Positions 19,442-28,147 of a stretch of 64,000 nt of DNA are shown one piece after another. Below the pieces are notes generated by a model. The model searched no databases. It was not told the DNA's origin and worked only from the letters and a program-made list of their open reading frames with translations. Source of the stretch: Roseateles toxinivorans (GTDB lineage: Bacteria; Pseudomonadota; Gammaproteobacteria; Burkholderiales; Burkholderiaceae_C); contig CAMDHE010000001.1 of the NCBI GenBank assembly GCA_945898095.1, positions 61,512-125,511 of the forward strand, in the 5' to 3' direction. Position numbers and translations under genes: made by a program. How positions within the stretch are numbered: the stretch's first letter is position 1; the number at the start of each line of letters is the position of its first letter.

Positions 19442-22219
19442 ATGAATAGTTCAATCAAGCTGCGCAAACCAGCCCGTCGCCATCAGGCGCTTCAGATCCA
19501 TCCGATCGCGGCCGCTTGCGCCGTGCTCTTGTTCGCAGCCGGCGCTGCCCAGGCGCAGCAAGCCGCCAATGTGCTGGAGACGGTGTCCGTCTCGGGCATT
19601 GCGCGCGGTATCGAGACATCGATTGCAACCAAGCGCAATTCTGACTCGATCGTCGAGGCGATTTCGGCCGAGGACATCGGCAAGTTGCCTGACGTCAGCA
19701 TTGCCGAGTCGCTGGCTCGTCTGCCAGGTCTGGCGGGACAACGGGTGGCTGGCCGCGCTCAGGTGATCCAGATCCGCGGCTTGTCGCCGGACTTTGCCGG
19801 GACCTTGCTCAATGGTCGCTCGCAGGTCACCACCGGTGATAACCGTTCGGTCGAGTTCGATCAATTCCCGTCCGAGCTGATCAATTCGGCCGTCGTCTAC
19901 AAGACCGGCGATGCATCGCTGGTGGGCCAGGGGCTGTCGGGCACCATCGACATGCGGACCTTGCGTCCGCTCTCCGTTGACGGCCGCAAGGTGGTGCTGA
20001 ACGCGCGCCTGGAATCCAATTCCAACGGTTCCGTCAATTCCAATACCGACAGCAACGGCAAGCGCTTCAGTGCTTCCTATGTCGACCAGTTCGCTGACCG
20101 CACAATCGGCATCGCCTTGGGTTTTGCACACCTCGATTCGCCTGGCCAGGAACTGCATTACAAGGCCTGGGGTTTCGGCAAGGAAAATCCTGATTGCCTG
20201 GCCCATATCGCCGACTGGGGTTGCGGCCCGATGATCGGGCTGCCCACGACAGCCACCACCTTGAACGGTTTTGAAGCCACGGCGATCTCGCGCAAGCAGT
20301 CCCGCGACGGCCTGATGGGCGTGTTCGAGTACAAGCCGAGCAAGGATCTGCACAGCACGCTGGATCTGTACTACTCGAAGTTCAAGAAAGAAGAAACGAT
20401 GCGCGGCCTGATGGGCAGCATCGGTGACGGTTGGGGTGGCCCTACTTCGGGCGCCACGTTCACCAATGTCGTGACCACGCCAGTCGGCGGCTCGACCAGC
20501 CTGGTCACTTCGGCGACAGTGGCCGGTGTGCCGAATATGGTGGTTCGCAACGACCTCAACACCCGTGACGACGAGCTCAAATCGCTGGGCTGGAATACCA
20601 AGGCCAAGCTGGCTGGTGGCTGGACCGGTGTGGCTGACCTGAGCTATTCCAGCGCTTCGCGCAAGGAAAACGTCATCGAGACCTATGCCGGTATCGGCAG
20701 GACCTTGACCACGTTCAATATGAGCGTGCCGACCGGCTCGGGTTATCCCAGCCTGGTGCCCAACAACAGCTATTCCGACGCCAGCAAGGTCTTGCTGAGC
20801 GACCCGGGTGGCTGGGGTCATGATGGCCTGTGGAAAAAGCCGCAGATCAAGGACACGATCAAGGCCTTGCGTCTTGACGCGAAGAAGGACCTTGATGGTT
20901 TCTTCAGCTCGGTCGATCTCGGTGTCAATTTCGAGACGCGCCAGAAAGATCGCCAGATGAATGAGCTGGCGGCTGATCTGAAGAACGGCCGCACAGCGAT
21001 CGCCGTGCCAGCCGGTCTGCAGCAACCCGCCACCTCGCTGAGTTTCGCTGGCATACCCGGTGTGCTGTCCTACGACGTGATGGGCGCCTTGAACTCGCTG
21101 TACACCTTGAAAGCGCAGGCGGCTGACCAGATCATCAACCGCAATTACGAAGTCAGCGAAAAGGTCACCACGGCCTTTGCCAAGGTCGGCATCGATACCA
21201 AGCTCGGCTCGGTGCCGGTGCGCGGCAATGTCGGTCTGCAAGCGATCCATACCGATCAGAGTTCGCATGGCTGGTCCAAGCTCAGCGGGACTTTCTCCGA
21301 AGTGACTCGCGGCAGTTCCTACAACGATGTGTTGCCGAACTTGAACCTGAATTTCGAGCTCAGCGACGACCGTTATATCCGGCTGGGTTTGGCCAAGACG
21401 CTGGCACGCGGCCGCATGGACGATATGAAGGCCGGAGCTGACGTCAATATCACCAAGGCCACTTCGGGCGTGACGACCTGGGGTGGTAGCGGCGGTAACC
21501 CAGAGCTGCAGCCCTGGCGTGCAACTTCGTTTGACCTGTCCTTCGAGAAATACCTGGGCAAGCGCAGTTATGTGGCGGCAGCGATCTTTTACAAGGATCT
21601 CGAAAGCTATATCTACACCAAGAAGATCGAGACCAACTTCAGCGCATTCCCGAACACCAGCAACCCTGCGCTGGCGACTCCAGTCAATCCGCTGGCCATG
21701 TACACCACACCGGCCAATGGCAATGGCGGCTATGTCCGCGGGGTCGAGCTGAGCAGCTCAATGGATGCCGCTCGCTGGGTGCCGGCGCTCAGCGGTTTTG
21801 GAGTTTCAGCTAGTGCGACCTATACCGAGAGCAATGTCCATCCCAATGGACCAGGAACCTCGGAGAAGCTGCCGGGTCTGTCGGGTGTCACGGCCAACCT
21901 GACCGCTTATTACGAGAAGAACGGGTTCTCCACCCGGATCAGCGAGCGCTATCGTTCGGCCTTCCGCGGCGAAATCAACGGGCTGCACAATGCGCGTGAA
22001 TTCACCGAAATCCTGGCCGATCGCCAAGTCGATGCGCAAGTCTCCTATGAGTTCCAGCAAGGTGCTTACAAGGGCTTGTCGCTGCTGCTGCAAATCAACA
22101 ACCTGACCGATTCGCCTTATGCGACCAGGCTGGGTAATGGCCTGGGTGATGCAATCGCCCCTGGCGAGTACAACAAGTTCGGTCGTCAAGTGCTGTTTGG
22201 TATCGGTTACAAGATGTAA
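19442..22219 (+). CDS. TonB-dependent receptor (carbohydrate-type)
   Basis: Signal peptide; ISAEDIGKLPDVSIAESLARLPGLAGQRVAGRAQVIQIRGLSPDFAGTLLNGR plug; C-terminal VLFGIGYKM; SD AGGAG. Confidence 0.95.
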   Translation: MNSSIKLRKPARRHQALQIHPIAAACAVLLFAAGAAQAQQAANVLETVSVSGIARGIETSIATKRNSDSIVEAISAEDIGKLPDVSIAESLARLPGLAGQRVAGRAQVIQIRGLSPDFAGTLLNGRSQVTTGDNRSVEFDQFPSELINSAVVYKTGDASLVGQGLSGTIDMRTLRPLSVDGRKVVLNARLESNSNGSVNSNTDSNGKRFSASYVDQFADRTIGIALGFAHLDSPGQELHYKAWGFGKENPDCLAHIADWGCGPMIGLPTTATTLNGFEATAISRKQSRDGLMGVFEYKPSKDLHSTLDLYYSKFKKEETMRGLMGSIGDGWGGPTSGATFTNVVTTPVGGSTSLVTSATVAGVPNMVVRNDLNTRDDELKSLGWNTKAKLAGGWTGVADLSYSSASRKENVIETYAGIGRTLTTFNMSVPTGSGYPSLVPNNSYSDASKVLLSDPGGWGHDGLWKKPQIKDTIKALRLDAKKDLDGFFSSVDLGVNFETRQKDRQMNELAADLKNGRTAIAVPAGLQQPATSLSFAGIPGVLSYDVMGALNSLYTLKAQAADQIINRNYEVSEKVTTAFAKVGIDTKLGSVPVRGNVGLQAIHTDQSSHGWSKLSGTFSEVTRGSSYNDVLPNLNLNFELSDDRYIRLGLAKTLARGRMDDMKAGADVNITKATSGVTTWGGSGGNPELQPWRATSFDLSFEKYLGKRSYVAAAIFYKDLESYIYTKKIETNFSAFPNTSNPALATPVNPLAMYTTPANGNGGYVRGVELSSSMDAARWVPALSGFGVSASATYTESNVHPNGPGTSEKLPGLSGVTANLTAYYEKNGFSTRISERYRSAFRGEINGLHNAREFTEILADRQVDAQVSYEFQQGAYKGLSLLLQINNLTDSPYATRLGNGLGDAIAPGEYNKFGRQVLFGIGYKM

Positions 22220-22233
22220 TTATTGCCATGCCG

Positions 22234-22266
22234 ACACCCCTTGCGGCCGCAGGCGGCAAGGGGTGT
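22234..22266 (+). terminator. Rho-independent-like terminator hairpin after the TonB-dependent receptor
   Basis: Perfect 11-bp stem ACACCCCTTGC/GCAAGGGGTGT (22234-22244/22256-22266) with inner GCC/GGC, followed by TTCCGTTTT. Confidence 0.75.
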
Positions 22267-22374
22267 TTCCGTTTTCGAAATCAATACAAGCCTCACCAAC
22301 AGGATTTGCAAAAATTGAAACAGCCAGGCTTGTCGGCCCCTACAGTACAAGCCTCATTGCAGGAAGGCGTAACG

Positions 22375-24942
22375 GTGTCGGCACGGATTTCATTGTGGTC
22401 TGAGGGTTTCAGAGATTTTCGTCCTCAACTGCCCTTTCTGCGGCTTGCGGCCGGAGCCTGCATGGCCCTGCTACTCGTTGCCGGTGCCAATGGTGCGCCG
22501 CACAGCCAGGCAGATTGGCCGCAGATCCACAGCGCGATCCGCCAGGATCCGGCGCAGGAATCCCGCATTGCCGCCATCGTGGCGCAAATGACGCTGGCGC
22601 AGAAGATCGGGCAGATGACCCAGCCCGAGATCAAGTTCATTACGCCGGATGAGGTCAAGCGCTTTTATATCGGCTCGGTGCTCAACGGCGGCGGTTCCTG
22701 GCCAGGCAATGACAAGCAGGCTTCAGCCAGCGATTGGTTGCAGCTCGCCGATGCTTATTGGGCTGCATCGATGGCCACCGATGCGGCGGTCAAGCTGCCG
22801 CTGATTTGGGGCACCGACGCGGTCCATGGCCACAACAATGTGCGCGGTGCCACGCTCTTTCCGCACAATATAGGCCTTGGCGCGACGGCCGATGTCAAGC
22901 TGGTCGAAGCGATCGGCGCGGCCACGGCCAAGGCGGTTCGGGCCACCGGCATCCAATGGGTTTTTGCGCCGACGCTGGCGGTCGCCCAGGACATGAACTG
23001 GGGCCGCAGCTACGAGAGCTATTCCGCCGATCCGGCGCTGGTGGCGCGGCTCGGCGCCGCCCATGTGCGCGGCCTGCAGGGGCAGTTCAAGGATGACGCC
23101 AATGTTGTCGCCACGGCCAAGCATTTTTTGGGCGATGGGGGCACCGACCAGGGCCGCGACCAGGGCGTCACGCTGGCGACCCGAGAGCAAATGATAGCCA
23201 TCCATTTGCAGGGCTATGTCGGTGCGATTGGCGCCGGCGCCCAGACGGTGATGGCTTCGTTCAACAGCTGGAACGATGTCAAGCAGGGCATCAATTACGG
23301 CAAGATGCATGGCAGCCGCGCGCTGCTGACCGATGTGCTGAAGACAGCGATCGGTTTCGACGGCTTCGTCGTCTCCGACTGGAACGGCATCGGCCAGATT
23401 CCTGGCTGCAGCAATGCCAGCTGCGCCCAGGCGATCAATGCCGGCATCGACATGGTGATGGTGCCCGAGGAATGGCGCGCCTTCATCAAGAACACGATGT
23501 TGCAGGTCGAGCGCGGAGAAATCCCGATCGCGCGCATCGACGATGCGGTCAGCCGCATCCTGCGCGTCAAGCTGCGCGCCGGCTTGTTCGAGCAGTCGCC
23601 GGGCAAGAATGCCTGGGCCGGCCGGGCCGATGCGCTGCAGGATCGGGCGCTGGCGCGCCGTGCGGTGCGCCAATCGCTGGTGCTGCTGAAGAACCAGCAG
23701 CAGGCGCTGCCGCTGCGTGCCGGCCAGCGTTTGCTGGTTGTCGGCAACAGTGCCGACAGCCTTGAAAATCAGAGTGGCGGCTGGTCGCGGACCTGGCAGG
23801 GCAACGACAACAAGAACAGCGATTTCCCCGCCGGCCAGACGATCCTGTCCGCTGTTCGCGCGGCTGCGGGCGAGGGCCAAGTCAGCTTCAGCAAGAGCGC
23901 TGCCGGCGTCGTCCTCAAGGCTTTCGACGCGGTGATTGCCGTGATCGGCGAGACGCCTTATGCCGAGGGCAATGGCGATATTCCAGCCTCGGGGACCTTG
24001 CGCCATTCGAGCCGCTATCCGCAAGACCTGGCGCTGCTCGACGCGGTGTCGGGCAAGGGCCCGAAGGTGATCACGGTTTTCGTCGCGGGCCGGCCGCTTT
24101 ACACCAATGATTTGTTGAACCGTTCCGATGCTTTTGTGATGGCCTGGTTGCCCGGCACCGAGGGCGGCGGCGTGGCCGATCTGCTGTTCGCCAGCCCCGC
24201 CGGGGCTGACTTCAGCGGGCGCCTGCCCTTCGCCTGGCCGCAGGCCGCTTGCGCGGGTGGCACGCCCTTGTTTGCTGCTGGTTATGGCCTGGCTTATGGC
24301 GCGGCTGGCGAAGTGGGCCGCCTTGCCGAGCAGATACCGTCGGGCGGCTGTGGCGCGAGAAACGAGATACAGATCTTCAGGCAAGCGGCGGTACCGCCCT
24401 ATACCTTCGAAGTCGGCAGCGCGGTGGGCCGCTGGCAGGGGCGATCGATTCCGGACGATCCGAATCAGCGCCTGGCCCTGCCGGCCCAAGGCGCGCCGGA
24501 CATCGAGGTTTCGACCGTACAGATCCATACCCAGCAGGACGCCAAACGAATCGCCTGGTCGGGCCCGGCAAGGTTTTCGGCCTGGGGCTTGCAAAAAACC
24601 GATCTGAGCGCCTTCCCTGAGGCCGCGCTATTGTTCGACAGTCGGGTCGAGCAGCCGCCACAGGCCCCGGTGACGCTGACGATGATCTGCGGCAGTTCTT
24701 GCCAGGGCTCGCTCGACCTCACCGATCTGTTCAAGCGCATGGCTTCGCAGCCGCCACGCACCATCAAGATTCCGCTGGCCTGTTTTGCGGCGCGCGGCGT
24801 CTTGTTGAACCAGGTCGAAGTGCCTTGGCGCATCACCACGACCGGCCCGTTCATCGCCGCTTTTGCCAATATCCGTATCGCCGCCGGCGCCGCTCGCGAC
24901 GCCGACGCCTTGCCCTGCAATTCATTCCCCATCAGCCCATGA
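22375..24942 (+). CDS. GH3 beta-glucosidase/exo-1,3-1,4-glucanase-like with C-terminal extra domain, exported
   Basis: VSDWNGIGQ nucleophile region; KHFLGDGGTDQGRDQG; GTG start with SD AGGAAGG at 22361; the track's start lies upstream of the terminator hairpin. Confidence 0.92.
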   Translation: MSARISLWSEGFRDFRPQLPFLRLAAGACMALLLVAGANGAPHSQADWPQIHSAIRQDPAQESRIAAIVAQMTLAQKIGQMTQPEIKFITPDEVKRFYIGSVLNGGGSWPGNDKQASASDWLQLADAYWAASMATDAAVKLPLIWGTDAVHGHNNVRGATLFPHNIGLGATADVKLVEAIGAATAKAVRATGIQWVFAPTLAVAQDMNWGRSYESYSADPALVARLGAAHVRGLQGQFKDDANVVATAKHFLGDGGTDQGRDQGVTLATREQMIAIHLQGYVGAIGAGAQTVMASFNSWNDVKQGINYGKMHGSRALLTDVLKTAIGFDGFVVSDWNGIGQIPGCSNASCAQAINAGIDMVMVPEEWRAFIKNTMLQVERGEIPIARIDDAVSRILRVKLRAGLFEQSPGKNAWAGRADALQDRALARRAVRQSLVLLKNQQQALPLRAGQRLLVVGNSADSLENQSGGWSRTWQGNDNKNSDFPAGQTILSAVRAAAGEGQVSFSKSAAGVVLKAFDAVIAVIGETPYAEGNGDIPASGTLRHSSRYPQDLALLDAVSGKGPKVITVFVAGRPLYTNDLLNRSDAFVMAWLPGTEGGGVADLLFASPAGADFSGRLPFAWPQAACAGGTPLFAAGYGLAYGAAGEVGRLAEQIPSGGCGARNEIQIFRQAAVPPYTFEVGSAVGRWQGRSIPDDPNQRLALPAQGAPDIEVSTVQIHTQQDAKRIAWSGPARFSAWGLQKTDLSAFPEAALLFDSRVEQPPQAPVTLTMICGSSCQGSLDLTDLFKRMASQPPRTIKIPLACFAARGVLLNQVEVPWRITTTGPFIAAFANIRIAAGAARDADALPCNSFPISP

Positions 24943-26303
24943 CAGCCAGCCACTTGCCCGCCATCAGCCGCAGCCAATTTCCCGCCGATTTCCGCTGGGG
25001 CTGCTCAACCTCCTCCTACCAGATCGAGGGTGCTGCCTTCGAGGATGGCCGCGGCGAATCGATCTGGGATCGCTTTTGCGCCACGCCTGGCCAGATCCGT
25101 GACGGCAGCAGCGGTGCGGTCGCCTGCGACCATTACCACCGCTGGCCCGAAGACCTCGATCTGGCGCAAAGCCTCGGCGTCAATGCCTACCGCTTCTCGA
25201 TCGCCTGGCCGCGCATCCTGCCGAGCGGCCGCGGCGCGATCAATCAAAAAGGCCTGGATTTCTATTCGCGTCTGGTCGACGGCATGCTCGAGCGCGGGCT
25301 GCAGCCCTGGGCGACGCTGTACCACTGGGACCTGCCGCAGGCTTTGCAGGAGCAGGGCGGCTGGGCCAGCCGTGACACCGTCGATGCCTTTGTCGAATAC
25401 ACCGATGTGGTGACGAGATCGCTGGGCGACCGCGTCAAGCATTGGATCACCCACAACGAGCCCTGGTGCACCGCCTTTCTGGGCAACCATGGTGGCGGCC
25501 ATGCGCCGGGCTTGAACAGCTACAAGACGGCCTTGCAGGTCTGCCACCATCTGCTGCTTTCGCATGGCATGGCGCTGCCGGTCATCCGCCGCAATGTGCC
25601 CGAAGCCCAGGCCGGTATCACCCTGAGCCTGCACCCGATCGTTGCGGCCACCGACAGCCCGGCCGATGTCGCGGCGGCCTTGCGCCATGACGGCATGCGC
25701 AACCGCTGGTTCCTGGATCCTTTGTTCGGCCGTGGTTACCCGGCTGATGTGCTGCCCTTGCTGGGTGCCGACGCCCCCGATATGCATCACAGTGACCTGG
25801 CGCTGATCGCCACGCCCTGCGATTTTCTCGGCGTCAATTACTACTTTCCGGAGCGGGTTGGCGACGCGGCGGGCGACGGGCAGGAACATGGGCCGATCGC
25901 CACAACCGTGGTCTCGACCCCCGATGTCGAGCGCACTGCGTTCGGCTGGGAGGTCGCACCCCAGGGCATGGTCAGCTTGCTGCAGCGGGTTCAGCGCGAC
26001 TATGCGCCGGCACAGATCTATCTGACCGAAAACGGTTCGACCTATGACGATGTGGTGAGCCCGGACGGCAGCATCGATGACCCGCAGCGGCGCAGCTATC
26101 TGGCCCGCCATCTGCTGGCGGCCCGCCAGGCCGTCGAGGCCGGTGTGCCGCTGAAAGGCTATTTCGCCTGGAGCCTGCTCGACAACTTCGAATGGGCCGA
26201 AGGCTATCTGCGCCGCTTCGGCCTGACCTATGTCGATTACACGACCCAGCAGCGCCGGCTCAAAGCCAGCGGGATCTGGTACCGCGAGTTCTTGCACCGC
26301 TGA
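24939..26303 (+). CDS. GH1 beta-glucosidase (cytoplasmic), second copy
   Basis: FPADFRWGCSTSSYQIEGAAFEDGRG; THNEPWC; IYLTENGSTYDD; ATGA overlap with GH3 stop. Confidence 0.94.
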   Translation: MTASHLPAISRSQFPADFRWGCSTSSYQIEGAAFEDGRGESIWDRFCATPGQIRDGSSGAVACDHYHRWPEDLDLAQSLGVNAYRFSIAWPRILPSGRGAINQKGLDFYSRLVDGMLERGLQPWATLYHWDLPQALQEQGGWASRDTVDAFVEYTDVVTRSLGDRVKHWITHNEPWCTAFLGNHGGGHAPGLNSYKTALQVCHHLLLSHGMALPVIRRNVPEAQAGITLSLHPIVAATDSPADVAAALRHDGMRNRWFLDPLFGRGYPADVLPLLGADAPDMHHSDLALIATPCDFLGVNYYFPERVGDAAGDGQEHGPIATTVVSTPDVERTAFGWEVAPQGMVSLLQRVQRDYAPAQIYLTENGSTYDDVVSPDGSIDDPQRRSYLARHLLAARQAVEAGVPLKGYFAWSLLDNFEWAEGYLRRFGLTYVDYTTQQRRLKASGIWYREFLHR

Positions 26304-26309
26304 CCGGCC

Positions 26310-26565
26310 ATGGCTCGATTGCTGAAACTCGCGGCCATCGACCTGGCCTTGCTGGCCGGCGCGGTGCAGGCTCGGGCCCCCAGGGCTGAAGCGATCCCTG
26401 GGTGGACCGCAGGTGGAGAATCGGCAGCCGTAAAGACGCTGGCCCGAGCCCACCGCAGGGCGGCCTTGCCTGGGTCGACAACGCGGAGGCATTTGGCGAG
26501 CAGGCACCGGCCGTGGCGTCAAGGCTTATGTCGAGGCGCAGCGTGCGTCCTCGGCGCCGCCGTAA
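26310..26565 (+). pseudogene. Frameshifted N-terminal remnant of a sugar ABC substrate-binding protein
   Basis: Signal-peptide-like MARLLKLAAIDLALLAGAVQARA then GWTAGGESAAVKTLARA (compare HWWTSGGEAKAAQSLKT of the 9155 gene); continues in another frame as GLAWVDNAEAFGEQAPAVASRLMSR (compare GHSWKDFAVAGGGGDSAMTVLKSR). Confidence 0.55.
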
Positions 26566-26629
26566 ACAGCCCTCGCGGGCTGCCCTTCTACCGCCCCGCC
26601 AGGAATGGCGGGGCTTCTCGGGAATTCCT

Positions 26630-28147
26630 ATGAGCTTGCCTCCCCTCAAAAGAATCGTCATCGTCGGCGGCGGAACTGCCGGCTGGATGACGGCCGCGAT
26701 GCTGTCCAAGCTGTTGACGCCGACATACCAAGTGCGACTGATCGAGTCGGACGAGATCGGCATCATCGGCGTCGGTGAGGCCACCATCCCGCATATCCGC
26801 GCCTTCAATCTGGCCCTGGGTATCGACGAAGACGAGTTCGTTCGCGCCACTCAGGGCACCTTCAAGCTCGGCATCGAGTTCGTCAACTGGGGTGCGATCG
26901 GCGATCGCTATATCCATGGCTTCGGCAAGGTCGGCCAGGAACTCGATGGGATTTCTTTCCACCATTACTGGCTGCGCCTGCTCGGCGAAGGCAGCCGCCA
27001 GGCCGGCGACCTGAGTGAATACTCACTTAATACAATGGCTCCCAAACATGCGAAGTTCATGCGCGCGCGGCCCGATATGGCCGGCTCGCCGCTGGCCGAT
27101 CTGAACAGTGCCTTCCATTTCGACGCCAGCCTCTACGCGCGCTTTCTGCGCGGCTTTGCCGAGCAGCGCGGCGTGCAGCGCACCGAAGGCAAGATCGAGC
27201 AGGTGTTGCAGCGCGAGCCCGACGGCCATATCAGCGCCCTGCGCCTGGCCAGCGGCGAGCTGATCGAGGGCGATTTCTTCATCGACTGCTCGGGCATCCG
27301 CGCCTTGCTGATCGAGCAGACCTTGAAAACAGGCCATGAAGACTGGACCCATTGGCTGCCCTGCGACCGTGCTTATGCCGTGCCCTGCGCATCGGCCGGC
27401 CCTTTGCTGCCGATGACGCGCTCGACCGCCCATGGTTCTGGCTGGCAATGGCGGATTCCGCTGCAGCACCGTACCGGCAATGGTCATGTCTATTCGAGCC
27501 GCTTCATGGGCGACGATGAAGCCAAGGCCATTTTGCTGGCCAATCTCGACGGCGAACCGCTGGCCGAGCCGCGTCAGGTGAAGTTCGTCACCGGCCGGCG
27601 GCGCCAGTTCTGGAACGGCAATTGCGTCGCGATCGGCCTGTCGAGCGGCTTTCTTGAGCCGCTCGAGTCGACCAGCATCCACCTGATCCAGATGGGCATC
27701 ACAAGGCTGATGGCGATGTTCCCTCATGCCGGGCTCGACCAGGCCGACATCGACGAATACAACCGCCAGACCAGGTCCGAATACGAAAGCATCCGTGACT
27801 TCATCATCCTGCATTACAAGGCCACCGAGCGCAGCGATACGCCGTTCTGGAACTATTGCCGCACCATGTCCGTCCCCGAATCGCTGCAGCGCAAGATTGA
27901 TCTGTTCAGCAGCAACGCGCGCTTTTTCCGCGACGGCAACGAGCTGTTCACCGAACTGAGCTGGTTGCAGGTGCTGATCGGCCAGCGCATCCGCCCGCGC
28001 GGCTACCACCCCTTCGTCGACCACCGGCCGCGCGCCGAGGTTGAGGAATTCGTCAGCAATATTCGCGAGGTGATCCAGCGCTGCGTTGCGGTGATGCCGA
28101 CGCAAGCGGATTTCATCGCCGCCAATTGCACGGCCAAGCCGCTATGA
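26630..28147 (+). CDS. Flavin-dependent tryptophan halogenase family protein, copy 1
   Basis: IVIVGGGTAGWMTAAMLSK; TFKLGIEFVNWG (catalytic Lys region); GWQWRIPLQHRTGNGHVYSS (WxWxIP); SGFLEPLESTSIHLIQ; start trimmed. Confidence 0.92.
   Translation: MSLPPLKRIVIVGGGTAGWMTAAMLSKLLTPTYQVRLIESDEIGIIGVGEATIPHIRAFNLALGIDEDEFVRATQGTFKLGIEFVNWGAIGDRYIHGFGKVGQELDGISFHHYWLRLLGEGSRQAGDLSEYSLNTMAPKHAKFMRARPDMAGSPLADLNSAFHFDASLYARFLRGFAEQRGVQRTEGKIEQVLQREPDGHISALRLASGELIEGDFFIDCSGIRALLIEQTLKTGHEDWTHWLPCDRAYAVPCASAGPLLPMTRSTAHGSGWQWRIPLQHRTGNGHVYSSRFMGDDEAKAILLANLDGEPLAEPRQVKFVTGRRRQFWNGNCVAIGLSSGFLEPLESTSIHLIQMGITRLMAMFPHAGLDQADIDEYNRQTRSEYESIRDFIILHYKATERSDTPFWNYCRTMSVPESLQRKIDLFSSNARFFRDGNELFTELSWLQVLIGQRIRPRGYHPFVDHRPRAEVEEFVSNIREVIQRCVAVMPTQADFIAANCTAKPL

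Noticed and set aside
19451-21268. Long antisense ORF (605 aa) opposite the TonB-dependent receptor
   Set aside because: Shadow ORF from GC-rich codon bias; low-complexity composition and no recognisable motifs, while the + strand has a clear receptor.
22723-24594. Antisense ORF (623 aa) opposite GH3
   Set aside because: Shadow of a well-supported GH3 gene; R/A/Q/H-rich with no domain.
25005-26522. Antisense ORF (505 aa) opposite GH1 and the fossil region
   Set aside because: Shadow ORF; GH1 catalytic motifs are on the + strand.
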